DNA from: an uncultured Drancourtella sp.
Lineage (GTDB): Bacteria; Bacillota; Clostridia; Lachnospirales; Lachnospiraceae
Direction of reading: 5' to 3'
Assembly (NCBI GenBank): GCA_937880845.1
Contig: CALFLL010000019.1
Span: 1-52,310, forward strand
DNA: 52,310 nt
Positions 1 through 6,943 of the stretch are shown piece by piece. The number at the start of each line of letters is the position of its first letter. Within the stretch, counting starts at the first letter, position 1. The position numbers were made by a program, and so were the translations under genes. Under the pieces are notes generated by a model. That model was not told where the DNA came from. It searched no databases and was given only the letters and a program-made list of their open reading frames with translations.

Positions 1-55
1 CGAACCCACGTATCCAGCTTGGAAGGCTGGTGTTCTACCATTGAACTACACCCGC
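1..55 (-). tRNA. tRNA-Gly (anticodon TCC), 3' end cut by the window edge
   Basis: Read on the minus strand, the segment starts with a GCGGGTG acceptor strand at position 55, has a D arm, and an anticodon stem-loop with TCC between CT and AA. It stops in the T arm because the window begins there. TCC reads GGA and related glycine codons. It lies downstream of tRNA-Pro on the same strand with a 25-base spacer, so the two are probably one transcript. Confidence 0.9.
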
Positions 56-80
56 AGATTATATATGCTTTTTACAAGCA

Positions 81-155
81 TCGGGGTGACAGGATTCGAA
101 CCTGCGGCCTCCTGGTCCCAAACCAGGCGCTCTAGCCAAGCTGAGCCACACCCCG
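81..155 (-). tRNA. tRNA-Pro (anticodon TGG)
   Basis: On the minus strand a full cloverleaf can be drawn. The CGGGGTG acceptor strand pairs with CACCCCG, the anticodon loop carries TGG, and the T arm is GGTTC-type. The discriminator base is A, and no CCA is encoded. A consensus promoter lies about 50 bases upstream. Confidence 0.95.
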
Positions 156-157
156 CT

Positions 158-203
158 AACTTTTGTCGTTTCAGTTTTTTGTTTTTCCCTGACGACAAAA
201 GTT
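158..203. repeat. Inverted repeat in the tRNA-Pro leader
   Basis: Two perfect 11-base arms, 158-168 (AACTTTTGTCG) and 193-203 (CGACAAAAGTT), flank a 24-base spacer directly upstream of tRNA-Pro. The predicted start of transcription falls inside the promoter-proximal arm, so the whole hairpin is unlikely to be in the RNA. It may be a DNA site or chance. Confidence 0.5.
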
Positions 204-232
204 ATTATATATCAAGGCTTACTATTTGTCAA
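204..232 (-). promoter_or_regulatory. Sigma-A promoter of the tRNA-Pro/tRNA-Gly unit
   Basis: The minus strand carries TTGACA (227-232) and TATAAT (204-209), both perfect, separated by 17 bases. The tRNA-Pro gene follows about 50 bases downstream. This is the best-matching promoter in the window, as expected for a stable-RNA unit. Confidence 0.85.
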
Positions 233-271
233 CAAGTTTTTTTAATTTTTTTCTATTTTTTTCAAACACCC

Positions 272-298
272 GAAAAAGCCGTATTTATGCGGTTTTTC
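272..298 (-). terminator. Probable terminator after the phosphodiesterase gene
   Basis: On the minus strand GAAAAACCG and CGGCTTTTTC can pair with one bulge, and a U-rich run follows. The hairpin overlaps the stop codon of the gene ending at 297. One C/A mismatch weakens the stem on this strand. Confidence 0.55.
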
Positions 299-791
299 AT
301 CCTTCCACATATCGTATCTCCGCCGATATTTTCCCATTTTCATCAATTTCCATCACAATATAGCTAGGCAATCTGTTACTCTGTCTTGGATAAGAAAGAC
401 TCCCCGGATTCATAATGACCATGTCTTTTTCAAATTCGAGATATGGTTTATGCGTATGTCCGAATATCACAATGTCTGCCTGCTTTGCTCTCGCCTTCCT
501 TTTCAAATGTTCCAATGTCATGGTCACCAAATCTGCATGTCCGTGCGTCATAAAAATCTTATGTCCGTTCATCTGAATTTCAACTTCTGAAGGAAGTTTT
601 GCAAAAAAGTCATTGTTGCCTCTGACAATATAAGTCTGACACCCGTAACCGAATTCTATTTCCCACTCCCGTCCTTCCACATCTCCTGCATGAAAAATGC
701 AGTCTGCCGGAATCTCTTTTTCCAGAACGATATCCAGATTCTTGTGAAATTTATGGGTATCACTGATAATCAGGATTTTCTTTTTTCCCAT
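297..791 (-). CDS. YfcE/MJ0936-family metallophosphoesterase
   Basis: This 164-residue protein is a calcineurin-like phosphodiesterase. The metal-binding motifs are visible in order: SDTHKF near residue 10, AGDVEG near 36, GNND near 58, THGH near 83 and GHTHKP near 110. The set matches two-metal phosphodiesterases of the YfcE/MJ0936 type; the physiological substrate is not known from sequence. A GGAGG site lies 9 bases before ATG. It is the last gene of a three-gene unit after the methyltransferase and rdgB, with a one-base gap to rdgB. The pairing of RdgB with this phosphoesterase is common in Firmicutes. Confidence 0.9.
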   Translation of the reverse strand: MGKKKILIISDTHKFHKNLDIVLEKEIPADCIFHAGDVEGREWEIEFGYGCQTYIVRGNNDFFAKLPSEVEIQMNGHKIFMTHGHADLVTMTLEHLKRKARAKQADIVIFGHTHKPYLEFEKDMVIMNPGSLSYPRQSNRLPSYIVMEIDENGKISAEIRYVEG

Positions 792-792
792 T

Positions 793-1386
793 TTAGCCGG
801 CCTCCATGATCTTTTTCATCATCCGAAGACCTCTCCCTCTGTGACTGATTTCATTTTTCTTTTCCGGTGAAAGCTCCGCTGTGGTACATCCATATTCCGG
901 AAGATAGAAAATCGGGTCATAACCAAAGCCGTATTCCCCTTTGATTTCATATCCGATTCTTCCTTCCACCGTTCCTCTTACCACTTCTTCCTTTCCGTCC
1001 GGAAATACCGCTGCGATGGCACACACGAAACGTGCGGTACGTTTTTCGTCCGGCACTCCTTCCATCCGCCTTAATAGTTCTCCGTTTTTGATATCATACG
1101 AAGTATCTTCCCCCATATATCTGGCGGAATAAATTCCCGGTTCTTTATTCAGATAATCAATCTCCAATCCGGAATCATCTGCAAGCACGATGTCTTCCGG
1201 GAGACATTTTGCTACTGCCCGTGCTTTGATCAGTGCATTTTCTTCAAATGTTTTTCCATCCTCAACGATTTCCGGATCAACTCCCGCTTCTCTCATGGAA
1301 AGAATCTCCATTCCAAGATCTGCAAGAATCATTTTGATTTCTTCCATCTTATGTGCATTTCCTGTTGCAAATACAATCCTTTTCAT
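793..1386 (-). CDS. rdgB: XTP/dITP diphosphatase (RdgB/HAM1 family)
   Basis: This 197-residue enzyme hydrolyses non-canonical purine nucleotides (XTP, dITP, ITP) to monophosphates, keeping them out of DNA and RNA. Family hallmarks visible are the N-terminal FATGNAHKMEEI loop for phosphate binding, LADDSGLEID near residue 70, GEYGFGYDPIF near 155 and SHRGRGLRMM near the C-terminus. Length is normal for the family. It sits between the methyltransferase (5-base gap) and the phosphodiesterase (1-base gap), all on the minus strand, so the three are very likely co-transcribed. Confidence 0.95.
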   Translation of the reverse strand: MKRIVFATGNAHKMEEIKMILADLGMEILSMREAGVDPEIVEDGKTFEENALIKARAVAKCLPEDIVLADDSGLEIDYLNKEPGIYSARYMGEDTSYDIKNGELLRRMEGVPDEKRTARFVCAIAAVFPDGKEEVVRGTVEGRIGYEIKGEYGFGYDPIFYLPEYGCTTAELSPEKKNEISHRGRGLRMMKKIMEAG

Positions 1387-1391
1387 TTGTA

Positions 1392-2546
1392 TTATCCTCT
1401 CTTTCTCTTTGGAGGTTTTGCCCCCTGAAACTGATAAAAATATGTTTTCAACATTCCGTTATATATTTTACGGTTCTTATCCGCTTTTCTGCCGAAATAC
1501 CGTTCTGTGTCTTCATAGCTGGTAATCATATAGACGGACCAGTCTTTCAATTTCCGATACGCTTCACCGAAATTACCGTAAATTTCCGGAAGATCTTCTT
1601 TTTCTTCCAGTCTTTCACCATATGGCGGATTGGTAATGATAAACCCATACGGCTTTGGATGGCTTAAATCTTTCACATCCCTTTTCTGAAAATGGATCAA
1701 ATCGGATACTCCTGCTATCTCGGCATTTTTTCTTGCTATCTTCAACACATCTGCGTTCACATCATATCCCTGGATATCGGTCATGATGTCTGTATTAATC
1801 CTGTCATTCGCTTCATTGATCGTATCATACCACAGTTTTTTAGGAATGATGTTTTCCCATTCCTCAGCTGTAAATTCCCGATTCATCCCCGGAGCAATAT
1901 TGGCTGCCATCATGGCTGCCTCTATAAGAAACGTTCCGCTTCCGCAAAACGGATCCACCAAAATCCTGTCTTTGTTCCATGGGGTCAGCATGATCAGAGC
2001 TGCTGCCAACGTTTCCGAAATCGGAGCCTTCCCTGCTTCTTCCCTGTATCCTCTTTTATGAAGAGATGCTCCGCTTGTATCGAGCCCTACCGTAACGATA
2101 TCCTTTTTCACAAAGACACGCACCGGATAAGATGCTCCGTCTTCCTGAAACCAGTTGACTTTATATCGCTCCTTCATTCTTTCTACCATGGCTTTTTTCA
2201 TAATGGACTGAATATCAGAAACGCTAAAGAGCTTACTTTTTACGGAAGCCGCTTTTGTTACCCAAAATTTTCCGTCCTGAGGAATATACTGTTCCCACGG
2301 AATCTTCTTCGTCTGCTGGAACAGTTCTTCAAAAGAACATGCTTTAAACTCTCCTACTTTCAAAAGAACACGTTCTGCCGTGCGAAGAAAAATATTGCTT
2401 CTACATAATGCTCTTTCATCTCCAAAAAAGGATACTCTTCCGTCATCCACCTGTGAAATCTCATACCCCAAATCTATAATTTCTCTTTTCAAAACCGCTT
2501 CCAGACCAAAATGACACGGTACTACATATTCCATCTGCATACTCAC
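1392..2546 (-). CDS. THUMP-domain class I RNA methyltransferase (RlmL N-terminal / YpsC type)
   Basis: This 384-residue protein has an N-terminal THUMP RNA-binding region (about 50-160) and a C-terminal UPF0020 methyltransferase fold. The SAM-site segment VDPFCGSGTFLIEAA is near residue 196 and the catalytic TNPPYGER loop near 304. Such proteins methylate guanine N2 in 23S rRNA; the exact target base cannot be read from sequence. The start is GTG at 2546, because AGGAG lies 8 bases upstream; the ATG codons two and four codons later are worse placed. It is the first gene of the methyltransferase-rdgB-phosphodiesterase unit. Confidence 0.9.
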   Translation of the reverse strand: MSMQMEYVVPCHFGLEAVLKREIIDLGYEISQVDDGRVSFFGDERALCRSNIFLRTAERVLLKVGEFKACSFEELFQQTKKIPWEQYIPQDGKFWVTKAASVKSKLFSVSDIQSIMKKAMVERMKERYKVNWFQEDGASYPVRVFVKKDIVTVGLDTSGASLHKRGYREEAGKAPISETLAAALIMLTPWNKDRILVDPFCGSGTFLIEAAMMAANIAPGMNREFTAEEWENIIPKKLWYDTINEANDRINTDIMTDIQGYDVNADVLKIARKNAEIAGVSDLIHFQKRDVKDLSHPKPYGFIITNPPYGERLEEKEDLPEIYGNFGEAYRKLKDWSVYMITSYEDTERYFGRKADKNRKIYNGMLKTYFYQFQGAKPPKRKRG

Positions 2547-2610
2547 TTTGTTTTCTCCTAAACTTTATTTCTGTCTTTATCTTACGTTCTGTCACATATC
2601 TTGTCAACAA

Positions 2611-2649
2611 CAAAAACTTCCCTGCTTTCTTATGTTTGAAAGCAGGGAA
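2611..2649 (-). terminator. Terminator of the small Asn/Lys-rich gene
   Basis: Perfect 12-base arms at 2618-2629 and 2638-2649 enclose an 8-base loop. On the minus strand the stem is followed by GTTTTTG. It lies 20 bases after the stop at 2671. Confidence 0.85.
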
Positions 2650-2670
2650 ATCTTTTACTATACAGTCATT

Positions 2671-2892
2671 TTAGTAATTTCTGTTGTTGTAGTCACTGTA
2701 GTCTTTTGTGTGACAGTCTGTTGTCTTGTTCATTGTTTTGTTTGTGTTTTTGTTTTTGGAAGCATTTTTTGTATTTTCTGTACTTTTGTTTTTATTCTTG
2801 CTCTGTTCATCTGCATAAGAAGAGTAAGAAGCACCGTAAGAATTGTTTTCCTTATTGCTTGTATTATTGGAATTATTATAGTTTTTTGCCAT
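2671..2892 (-). CDS. Small Asn/Lys-rich protein of unknown function, probably sporulation-expressed
   Basis: This 73-residue, highly hydrophilic protein is built of Asn, Lys, Ser, Thr and Tyr, with no hydrophobic core, signal or membrane segment. The start is the ATG at 2892: GGAGG (2901-2905) sits 8 bases before it, while the ATG at 2898 is only 2 bases away. The gene is monocistronic, with its own terminator. Upstream is TGTATA-17-CATAATA, a close match to the forespore sigma-G consensus, suggesting a small spore protein by analogy with other short polar spore proteins. I do not recognise a named family. Confidence 0.75.
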   Translation of the reverse strand: MAKNYNNSNNTSNKENNSYGASYSSYADEQSKNKNKSTENTKNASKNKNTNKTMNKTTDCHTKDYSDYNNRNY

Positions 2893-2926
2893 TTCCATGT
2901 CCTCCTTTTGATTTGTGGTACATGGT

Positions 2927-2956
2927 TATTATGTGTGAATCCGTACTTTTTATACA
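2927..2956 (-). promoter_or_regulatory. Candidate sigma-G (forespore) promoter
   Basis: The minus strand shows TGTATA (2951-2956) and CATAATA (2927-2933) separated by 17 bases. The Bacillus sigma-G consensus is roughly TGAATA, 17-18 bases, CATACTA. The predicted start near 2920 leaves a leader of about 28 bases before the ATG at 2892. A sigma-A reading (TTGTAT with CATAAT, 18-base spacer) is also possible. Confidence 0.5.
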
Positions 2957-3031
2957 AAAATATTTTTCCAAAAAATCCCATAAAAAAATAAGGTTTTCTT
3001 TTGCTTTTTAAGGTTTTTTTAACTTTTTCAC

Positions 3032-3060
3032 TTGCTTTTTCATCTGTATTATATTATACT
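3032..3060 (+). promoter_or_regulatory. Sigma-A-like promoter of the candidate small RNA
   Basis: TTGCTT (3032-3037) and TATACT (3055-3060) are separated by 17 bases. No coding frame with a ribosome site follows on this strand. The predicted +1 at about 3067-3068 coincides with the first base of a perfect hairpin, and an orphan terminator ends about 80 bases on. Confidence 0.6.
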
Positions 3061-3067
3061 AGCATTT

Positions 3068-3150
3068 GTAGAAAGCAGACTTTCTACACCCCTTATTAAT
3101 TATTTATACTCCCCTCAAAAGACCGATGGCTCCCCCATCGGTCTTTTTTT
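3068..3150 (+). ncRNA. Candidate small RNA of about 83 nt
   Basis: The predicted transcript starts with a perfect 8-base-pair hairpin (3068-3075 with 3080-3087, loop CAGA). A 29-base, mostly single-stranded linker follows, AU-rich in the middle with C runs at both ends (ACCCC and CTCCCCTC). It finishes with a strong terminator whose loop is again C-rich. There is no start codon with a ribosome site inside it. A 5' hairpin, exposed C-rich segments and an intrinsic terminator are the build of Firmicute trans-acting small RNAs that bind G-rich ribosome sites (RsaE/RoxS is an example). No homology is claimed. Expression and targets are inference. Confidence 0.55.
3117..3150 (+). terminator. Orphan plus-strand terminator (3' end of the candidate small RNA)
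   Basis: Arms 3121-3129 and 3135-3143 pair perfectly (GACCGATGG with CCATCGGTC), followed by seven T on the plus strand. There is no plus-strand gene upstream within this window. On the minus strand only four T follow, so it may also act as a weak backup for the HAAS-gene terminator. Confidence 0.8.
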
Positions 3151-3164
3151 ACTTCTTTTTCGAC

Positions 3165-3204
3165 AAAAAGGACTTGTGAAAGTTGCATTTCAGAAGTCCT
3201 TTTT
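3165..3204 (-). terminator. Terminator of the glnN-HAAS unit
   Basis: Perfect 11-base arms (3165-3175 and 3194-3204) begin and end in five A/T, so the hairpin can work in both directions. It lies 21 bases after the minus-strand stop at 3226. Together with the hairpin at 3117-3150 it isolates the candidate small RNA from the HAAS gene. Confidence 0.8.
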
Positions 3205-3225
3205 ATCTTATATAAAATTTTATGT

Positions 3226-3699
3226 TTATCTTTTGCCGATTATCTTAAAAACCAAAAGCACGACCAGAAGCGGTATCAAAACCGGAGCAATCAACGTAAT
3301 CAACCCACTGATCACCGATACAATGATAAAAATAACAAGCAGAATACCAAGAACGACCAGAACCTTTTTCCACCACGCATCAATTCCTATCATATGAAGG
3401 AACGAATGATCGTTCATATGTTTTTGTATTTTTTCTTCTTCATAGTGCTGTTTATCCGCATCGTATGTTCTGAAATTATTTTGATAACTTTCCCCTGTAT
3501 TTTCCCGGGTGTCGATAATGGTTCTTGCAATCACCCACGGATCTCCCAGCATATCCAGAACCTCTTGTTCTGTCTTTCCGTTTTTTATTTCATTTCGGAT
3601 ATATTCATCATAATATGCAATATTTTCCTGTATCTGCGGACCGCTCAGATCATTTTCCAATGCGTTCCGAAGCTTTTCCAAAAACTCACTTCGATTCAT
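3226..3699 (-). CDS. HAAS/DUF1700 membrane protein
   Basis: This 157-residue protein starts with a HAAS (DUF1700-type) helical domain at about residues 1-70: MNRSEFLEKL, then YYDEYIRNEI and MLGDPWVIARTI, all typical. A charged linker (70-105) precedes two hydrophobic segments near the C-terminus (about 109-130 and 132-153). HAAS proteins usually sit next to PadR regulators and are thought to take part in envelope signalling; there is no PadR gene here. It begins 3 bases after the glnN stop, with a GAGGT site inside the junction, so it is probably translated from the glnN message. The role is not known. Confidence 0.8.
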   Translation of the reverse strand: MNRSEFLEKLRNALENDLSGPQIQENIAYYDEYIRNEIKNGKTEQEVLDMLGDPWVIARTIIDTRENTGESYQNNFRTYDADKQHYEEEKIQKHMNDHSFLHMIGIDAWWKKVLVVLGILLVIFIIVSVISGLITLIAPVLIPLLVVLLVFKIIGKR

Positions 3700-3702
3700 A
3701 TA

Positions 3703-5823
3703 TTATACCTCAAAAATCAAATCTCCATAAGACGGCATTGGCCATACTTCTTTATCCACAATCATTTCCAGTTCATCCACCGGTTTACGGAGTGCCCTCA
3801 TACATGGAATTACCGCATCATGGAAAAATCTTGCCTGTTCTTCTCCTTCTTCTTTTTCCGTTGCCTGAACGGATACTTCCGTCAGATTCTTTAATGCCGC
3901 TTTTGCCTCTTTTAAAAGTTCGCTTGTTTCATTTAGAAGTTCCATCTGAACAGCTGCATCTGCTCCTGCAAGAACAACTGCATTTACAGTATCCGCAAGA
4001 GTCTTTGTATATCTAATGACAGCCGGAATGATATGCTTGCTTGCGATATCAATCATTGTCCGTGCTTCGATATTGATAGCTTTGGCGTAGGCTTCATATT
4101 TTATCTCTGCACGGGATTTTAACTCGGCACGGGTAAATACATGGAATTTTTCAAACATTTCCACCGTATCCTCTGTCAGAAGAGCAGGAATCGCATCAAT
4201 CATGGATTCCAGATTCGGAAGTCCACGTCTTTTGGCTTCTTCTACCCATTCCTGTGAATAACCGTTTCCGTTAAACACAATCTTCTGATGCTCTGTCGCG
4301 TACTGTCTGATGATATCATGTACCGTTTTTTCAAAATCATCAGATTTTTCCAACACATCGCATGTTTCACACAATGCTTCCGCAACAATCGTATTGAGTA
4401 CCACATTCGGGGATGCTGCAGAGTCTCTGGAACCAAGCATACGGAATTCAAACTTGTTTCCCGTAAATGCAAACGGGGAAGTACGGTTTCTGTCTGTTGC
4501 ATCTTTATTTAAATCCGGAAGAGTCCTTACACCGGTTTCCAGTTTTCCACCTTTCAGACTGTGTGTAGCACTTCCTGTGTTTACAAGCTGTGCAAGTACA
4601 TCTTCAAGCTGTTCTCCAAGAAATACGGAGATGATTGCCGGCGGTGCCTCACTGGAACCTAACCTCTGATCATTTCCCGGATCTGCTGCGGATTCTCTTA
4701 GCAAAGCCGCATGTTTGTCTACCGCACGAAGTACACAAAGCAAAATTAAAAGGAACTGGATATTTTCATGAGGTGTTTTTCCCGGATCCAGGAGATTCTT
4801 TCCGTCATCTGTTGTAAGAGACCAGTTATCATGTTTCCCGGATCCATTAACTCCTGCAAACGGTTTTTCGTGAAGCAGGCAGTAAAGTCCTCTTCTTTCT
4901 GCCACTTTCTTTAATGTTTCCATAATAAGCTGATTATGGTCGATGGCCACATTACATTCCATATAGATTGGTGCAAGTTCGTGCTGTGCCGGAGCCGCTT
5001 CGTTATGCTGTGTCTTTGCCGTAACACCCATTCTCCACAACTCTTCATTGACTTCTTTCATAAAACCGGCAATTCTTTCACGGATACTTCCGAAATAATG
5101 GTCATCCAATTCCTGCCCCTTCGGAGGCATTGCCCCAAATAGCGTACGTCCTGTAAAGATCAAATCTTTTCGCATCAGATATTTCTGTCTGTCTACAAGG
5201 AAATATTCCTGCTCAATCCCGACAGACGGCTTCACACGCTTTGAGGTGGTGTTGCCAAAAAGGCGGAGAAAACGTAGTGCCTGTTTGTTGATTGCTTCCA
5301 TGGAGCGAAGAAGAGGTGTCTTCTGGTCCAGTGCTTCTCCCGTATAAGAGCAAAACGCAGTAGGGATATAAAGGATACAGCCATTCTCATCCTTTTTTAC
5401 AAAAGCCGGTGAAGTCGGATCCCACGCCGTATACCCTCTGGCTTCAAACGTAGCTCTAAGTCCTCCCGATGGGAAAGAGGATGCATCCGGTTCCCCTTTG
5501 ATCAACTCTTTTCCAGAAAAGCTCATGAGAACTTTTCCTGTGGACATAGGTGCAGAAATAAAGGAATCATGTTTTTCCGCCGTAACCCCTGTCAGCGGCT
5601 GAAACCAGTGTGAATAATGTGTCGCTCCCTTTTCGATCGCCCATTCCTTCATCTCATGAGCAATTACGTCCGCTGTTGCCAAATCCAGTTCTTTTCCTTC
5701 TTCGATCATTCGCTTCAAGTCTTTATATATTTTCTTCGGAAGACGTTCCTGCATCACTGTATCGTTAAATACATTTTCCCCGAAAATCTCAGCTACATTT
5801 ATAGTATTTTTCTTATCCTCCAT
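3703..5823 (-). CDS. glnN: Glutamine synthetase type III
   Basis: This 706-residue GSIII enzyme makes glutamine from glutamate, ammonia and ATP in the cytoplasm. It has the family length (about 700, versus about 450 for GSI). Recognisable parts are GIEQEYFLVD near residue 200, NEAAPAQHELAPIY near 275, GSGKHDNWSLTT near 328, NRTSPFAFTGNKFEFR near 445 and GSRDSAASPN after it. The start is ATG at 5823, since AGGAGG is 7 bases upstream; an in-frame ATG 14 codons earlier has no site. The fba terminator lies just upstream. The only promoter-like pair I see (TTGCAT 5864-5869, TATAAA 5842-5847) would start RNA at the ribosome site, so partial readthrough from fba is possible. Confidence 0.95.
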   Translation of the reverse strand: MEDKKNTINVAEIFGENVFNDTVMQERLPKKIYKDLKRMIEEGKELDLATADVIAHEMKEWAIEKGATHYSHWFQPLTGVTAEKHDSFISAPMSTGKVLMSFSGKELIKGEPDASSFPSGGLRATFEARGYTAWDPTSPAFVKKDENGCILYIPTAFCSYTGEALDQKTPLLRSMEAINKQALRFLRLFGNTTSKRVKPSVGIEQEYFLVDRQKYLMRKDLIFTGRTLFGAMPPKGQELDDHYFGSIRERIAGFMKEVNEELWRMGVTAKTQHNEAAPAQHELAPIYMECNVAIDHNQLIMETLKKVAERRGLYCLLHEKPFAGVNGSGKHDNWSLTTDDGKNLLDPGKTPHENIQFLLILLCVLRAVDKHAALLRESAADPGNDQRLGSSEAPPAIISVFLGEQLEDVLAQLVNTGSATHSLKGGKLETGVRTLPDLNKDATDRNRTSPFAFTGNKFEFRMLGSRDSAASPNVVLNTIVAEALCETCDVLEKSDDFEKTVHDIIRQYATEHQKIVFNGNGYSQEWVEEAKRRGLPNLESMIDAIPALLTEDTVEMFEKFHVFTRAELKSRAEIKYEAYAKAINIEARTMIDIASKHIIPAVIRYTKTLADTVNAVVLAGADAAVQMELLNETSELLKEAKAALKNLTEVSVQATEKEEGEEQARFFHDAVIPCMRALRKPVDELEMIVDKEVWPMPSYGDLIFEV

Positions 5824-5853
5824 CGTGTTTCCTCCTGATTGTTTATACAGAAA

Positions 5854-5881
5854 AAGGCACTCCATGCAAGTGGAATGCCTT
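5854..5881 (-). terminator. Terminator between fba and glnN
   Basis: On the minus strand AAGGCATTCC pairs with GGAGTGCCTT (one G/T-type mismatch) around an 8-base loop, followed by TTTCTG. It follows the fba stop at 5907. The short T run suggests partial readthrough into glnN. Confidence 0.7.
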
Positions 5882-5906
5882 ATATTCTCTTGTTATAATG
5901 ATTACT

Positions 5907-6773
5907 CTATTCAGCTTTTCCAACGGAACCAAATAATTCCATTTTTTCTTTTACTTTGGCAACGATTGCTTCTGAACCCGGTTTTAATAATTTACGAGGA
6001 TCAAAGCCTTTCTTTTCTTTATCTTTGCCTTCTTCAATATATTTGCGTGTAGCTTCTGCAAATACCAGCTGACATTCTGTATTAACATTAATCTTTGCAA
6101 CTCCGAGAGAGATTGCTTCTTTGATCATGTCATCCGGAATACCTGTACCTCCGTGAAGTACTAATGGCATATCACCTGTAAGTGCCTGAATCGCATCCAG
6201 TGTTTCAAAGCTTAATCCTTTCCAGTTCGGAGGATATACTCCGTGGATGTTACCGATACCTGCCGCCAGCATATCAACACCAAGGTCGGCAATCATCTTA
6301 CATTCCTTCGGATCTGCACATTCACCTGCTCCGACAACACCGTCTTCTTCTCCGCCGATGGAGCCTACTTCCGCTTCCAGTGACATTCCTTTTTCTTTGC
6401 AGATTGCAACCAATTCTTTTGTCTTTTCAACATTTTCTTCGATCGGATAATGGGAACCATCAAACATGATTGAAGAAAATCCTGCTTCGATACATTTCTT
6501 ACATCCTTCGTATGTACCATGATCCAAGTGAAGGGCAACCGGAACAGTGATGTTCATTTCTTCCAACATCCCGTTAACCATTCCTACAACTGTTTTAAAT
6601 CCTGTCATGTATTTTCCTGCACCTTCGGATACACCGAGAATAACCGGTGATTTTGTTTCTTCCGCTGCCATTAAAATAGCTTTTGTCCATTCCAGGTTGT
6701 TAATATTAAACTGTCCTACTGCATAATGTCCTGCTTTTGCCTTTTTTAACATTTCTGCTGCTGATACTAACAT
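5907..6773 (-). CDS. fba: Class II fructose-1,6-bisphosphate aldolase
   Basis: This 288-residue zinc-dependent aldolase cleaves fructose-1,6-bisphosphate to the two triose phosphates in glycolysis. Family motifs include VGQFNINNLEW near residue 20, the zinc and catalytic segment ALHLDHGTYE near 80, SIMFDGSHYP near 103, GSIGGEEDGV near 137 and VLHGGTGIP near 206, ending in AKINVNTE. A GGAGG site lies 8 bases before ATG. The gene begins only 26 bases downstream of the 3' end of tRNA-Glu, with no terminator between, so the two probably share a transcript. A terminator follows. Confidence 0.95.
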   Translation of the reverse strand: MLVSAAEMLKKAKAGHYAVGQFNINNLEWTKAILMAAEETKSPVILGVSEGAGKYMTGFKTVVGMVNGMLEEMNITVPVALHLDHGTYEGCKKCIEAGFSSIMFDGSHYPIEENVEKTKELVAICKEKGMSLEAEVGSIGGEEDGVVGAGECADPKECKMIADLGVDMLAAGIGNIHGVYPPNWKGLSFETLDAIQALTGDMPLVLHGGTGIPDDMIKEAISLGVAKINVNTECQLVFAEATRKYIEEGKDKEKKGFDPRKLLKPGSEAIVAKVKEKMELFGSVGKAE

Positions 6774-6799
6774 AATTTTTCCTCCACTTCTATAAGGTA

Positions 6800-6871
6800 T
6801 GACCCCCAGGGGAATCGAACCCCTGATTCCACCGTGAGAGGGTGGCGTCTTAACCGCTTGACCAGGGGGCC
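6800..6871 (-). tRNA. tRNA-Glu (anticodon CTC)
   Basis: On the minus strand GGCCCCC at the 5' end pairs with GGGGGTC at the 3' end (one G/T pair). The anticodon stem CCACC/GGTGG encloses CTCTCAC with anticodon CTC, and a GGTTCGA T loop is present. The discriminator is A and CCA is not encoded. CTC reads GAG only. The fba ribosome site follows directly. Confidence 0.93.
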
Positions 6872-6911
6872 ATCTTTTTCCATGTACATCGCTGTATCAC
6901 TTCACTAATTT

Positions 6912-6940
6912 ATTGTATCTTATTTTTCACAATTATACAA
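6912..6940 (-). promoter_or_regulatory. Probable promoter of tRNA-Glu and fba
   Basis: The minus strand has TTGTAT (6935-6940) and TACAAT (6912-6917) with a 17-base spacer, about 40 bases upstream of the tRNA 5' end. It lies directly after the lipid kinase stop at 6944. I see no second promoter between the tRNA and fba. Confidence 0.5.
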
Positions 6941-6943
6941 GTC

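Noticed and set aside
1692..2408. A 238-codon frame on the plus strand opposite the methyltransferase gene
   Set aside because: It is the mirror of a clear family member; the product has no domain and is rich in Cys, His and Phe, as antisense frames are.
2548..3011. Overlapping plus-strand frames rich in Cys, Phe and Val near the small Asn-rich gene
   Set aside because: They lie opposite the Asn/Lys-rich gene and its AT-rich leader, have no ribosome sites, and the composition mirrors AT-rich DNA.
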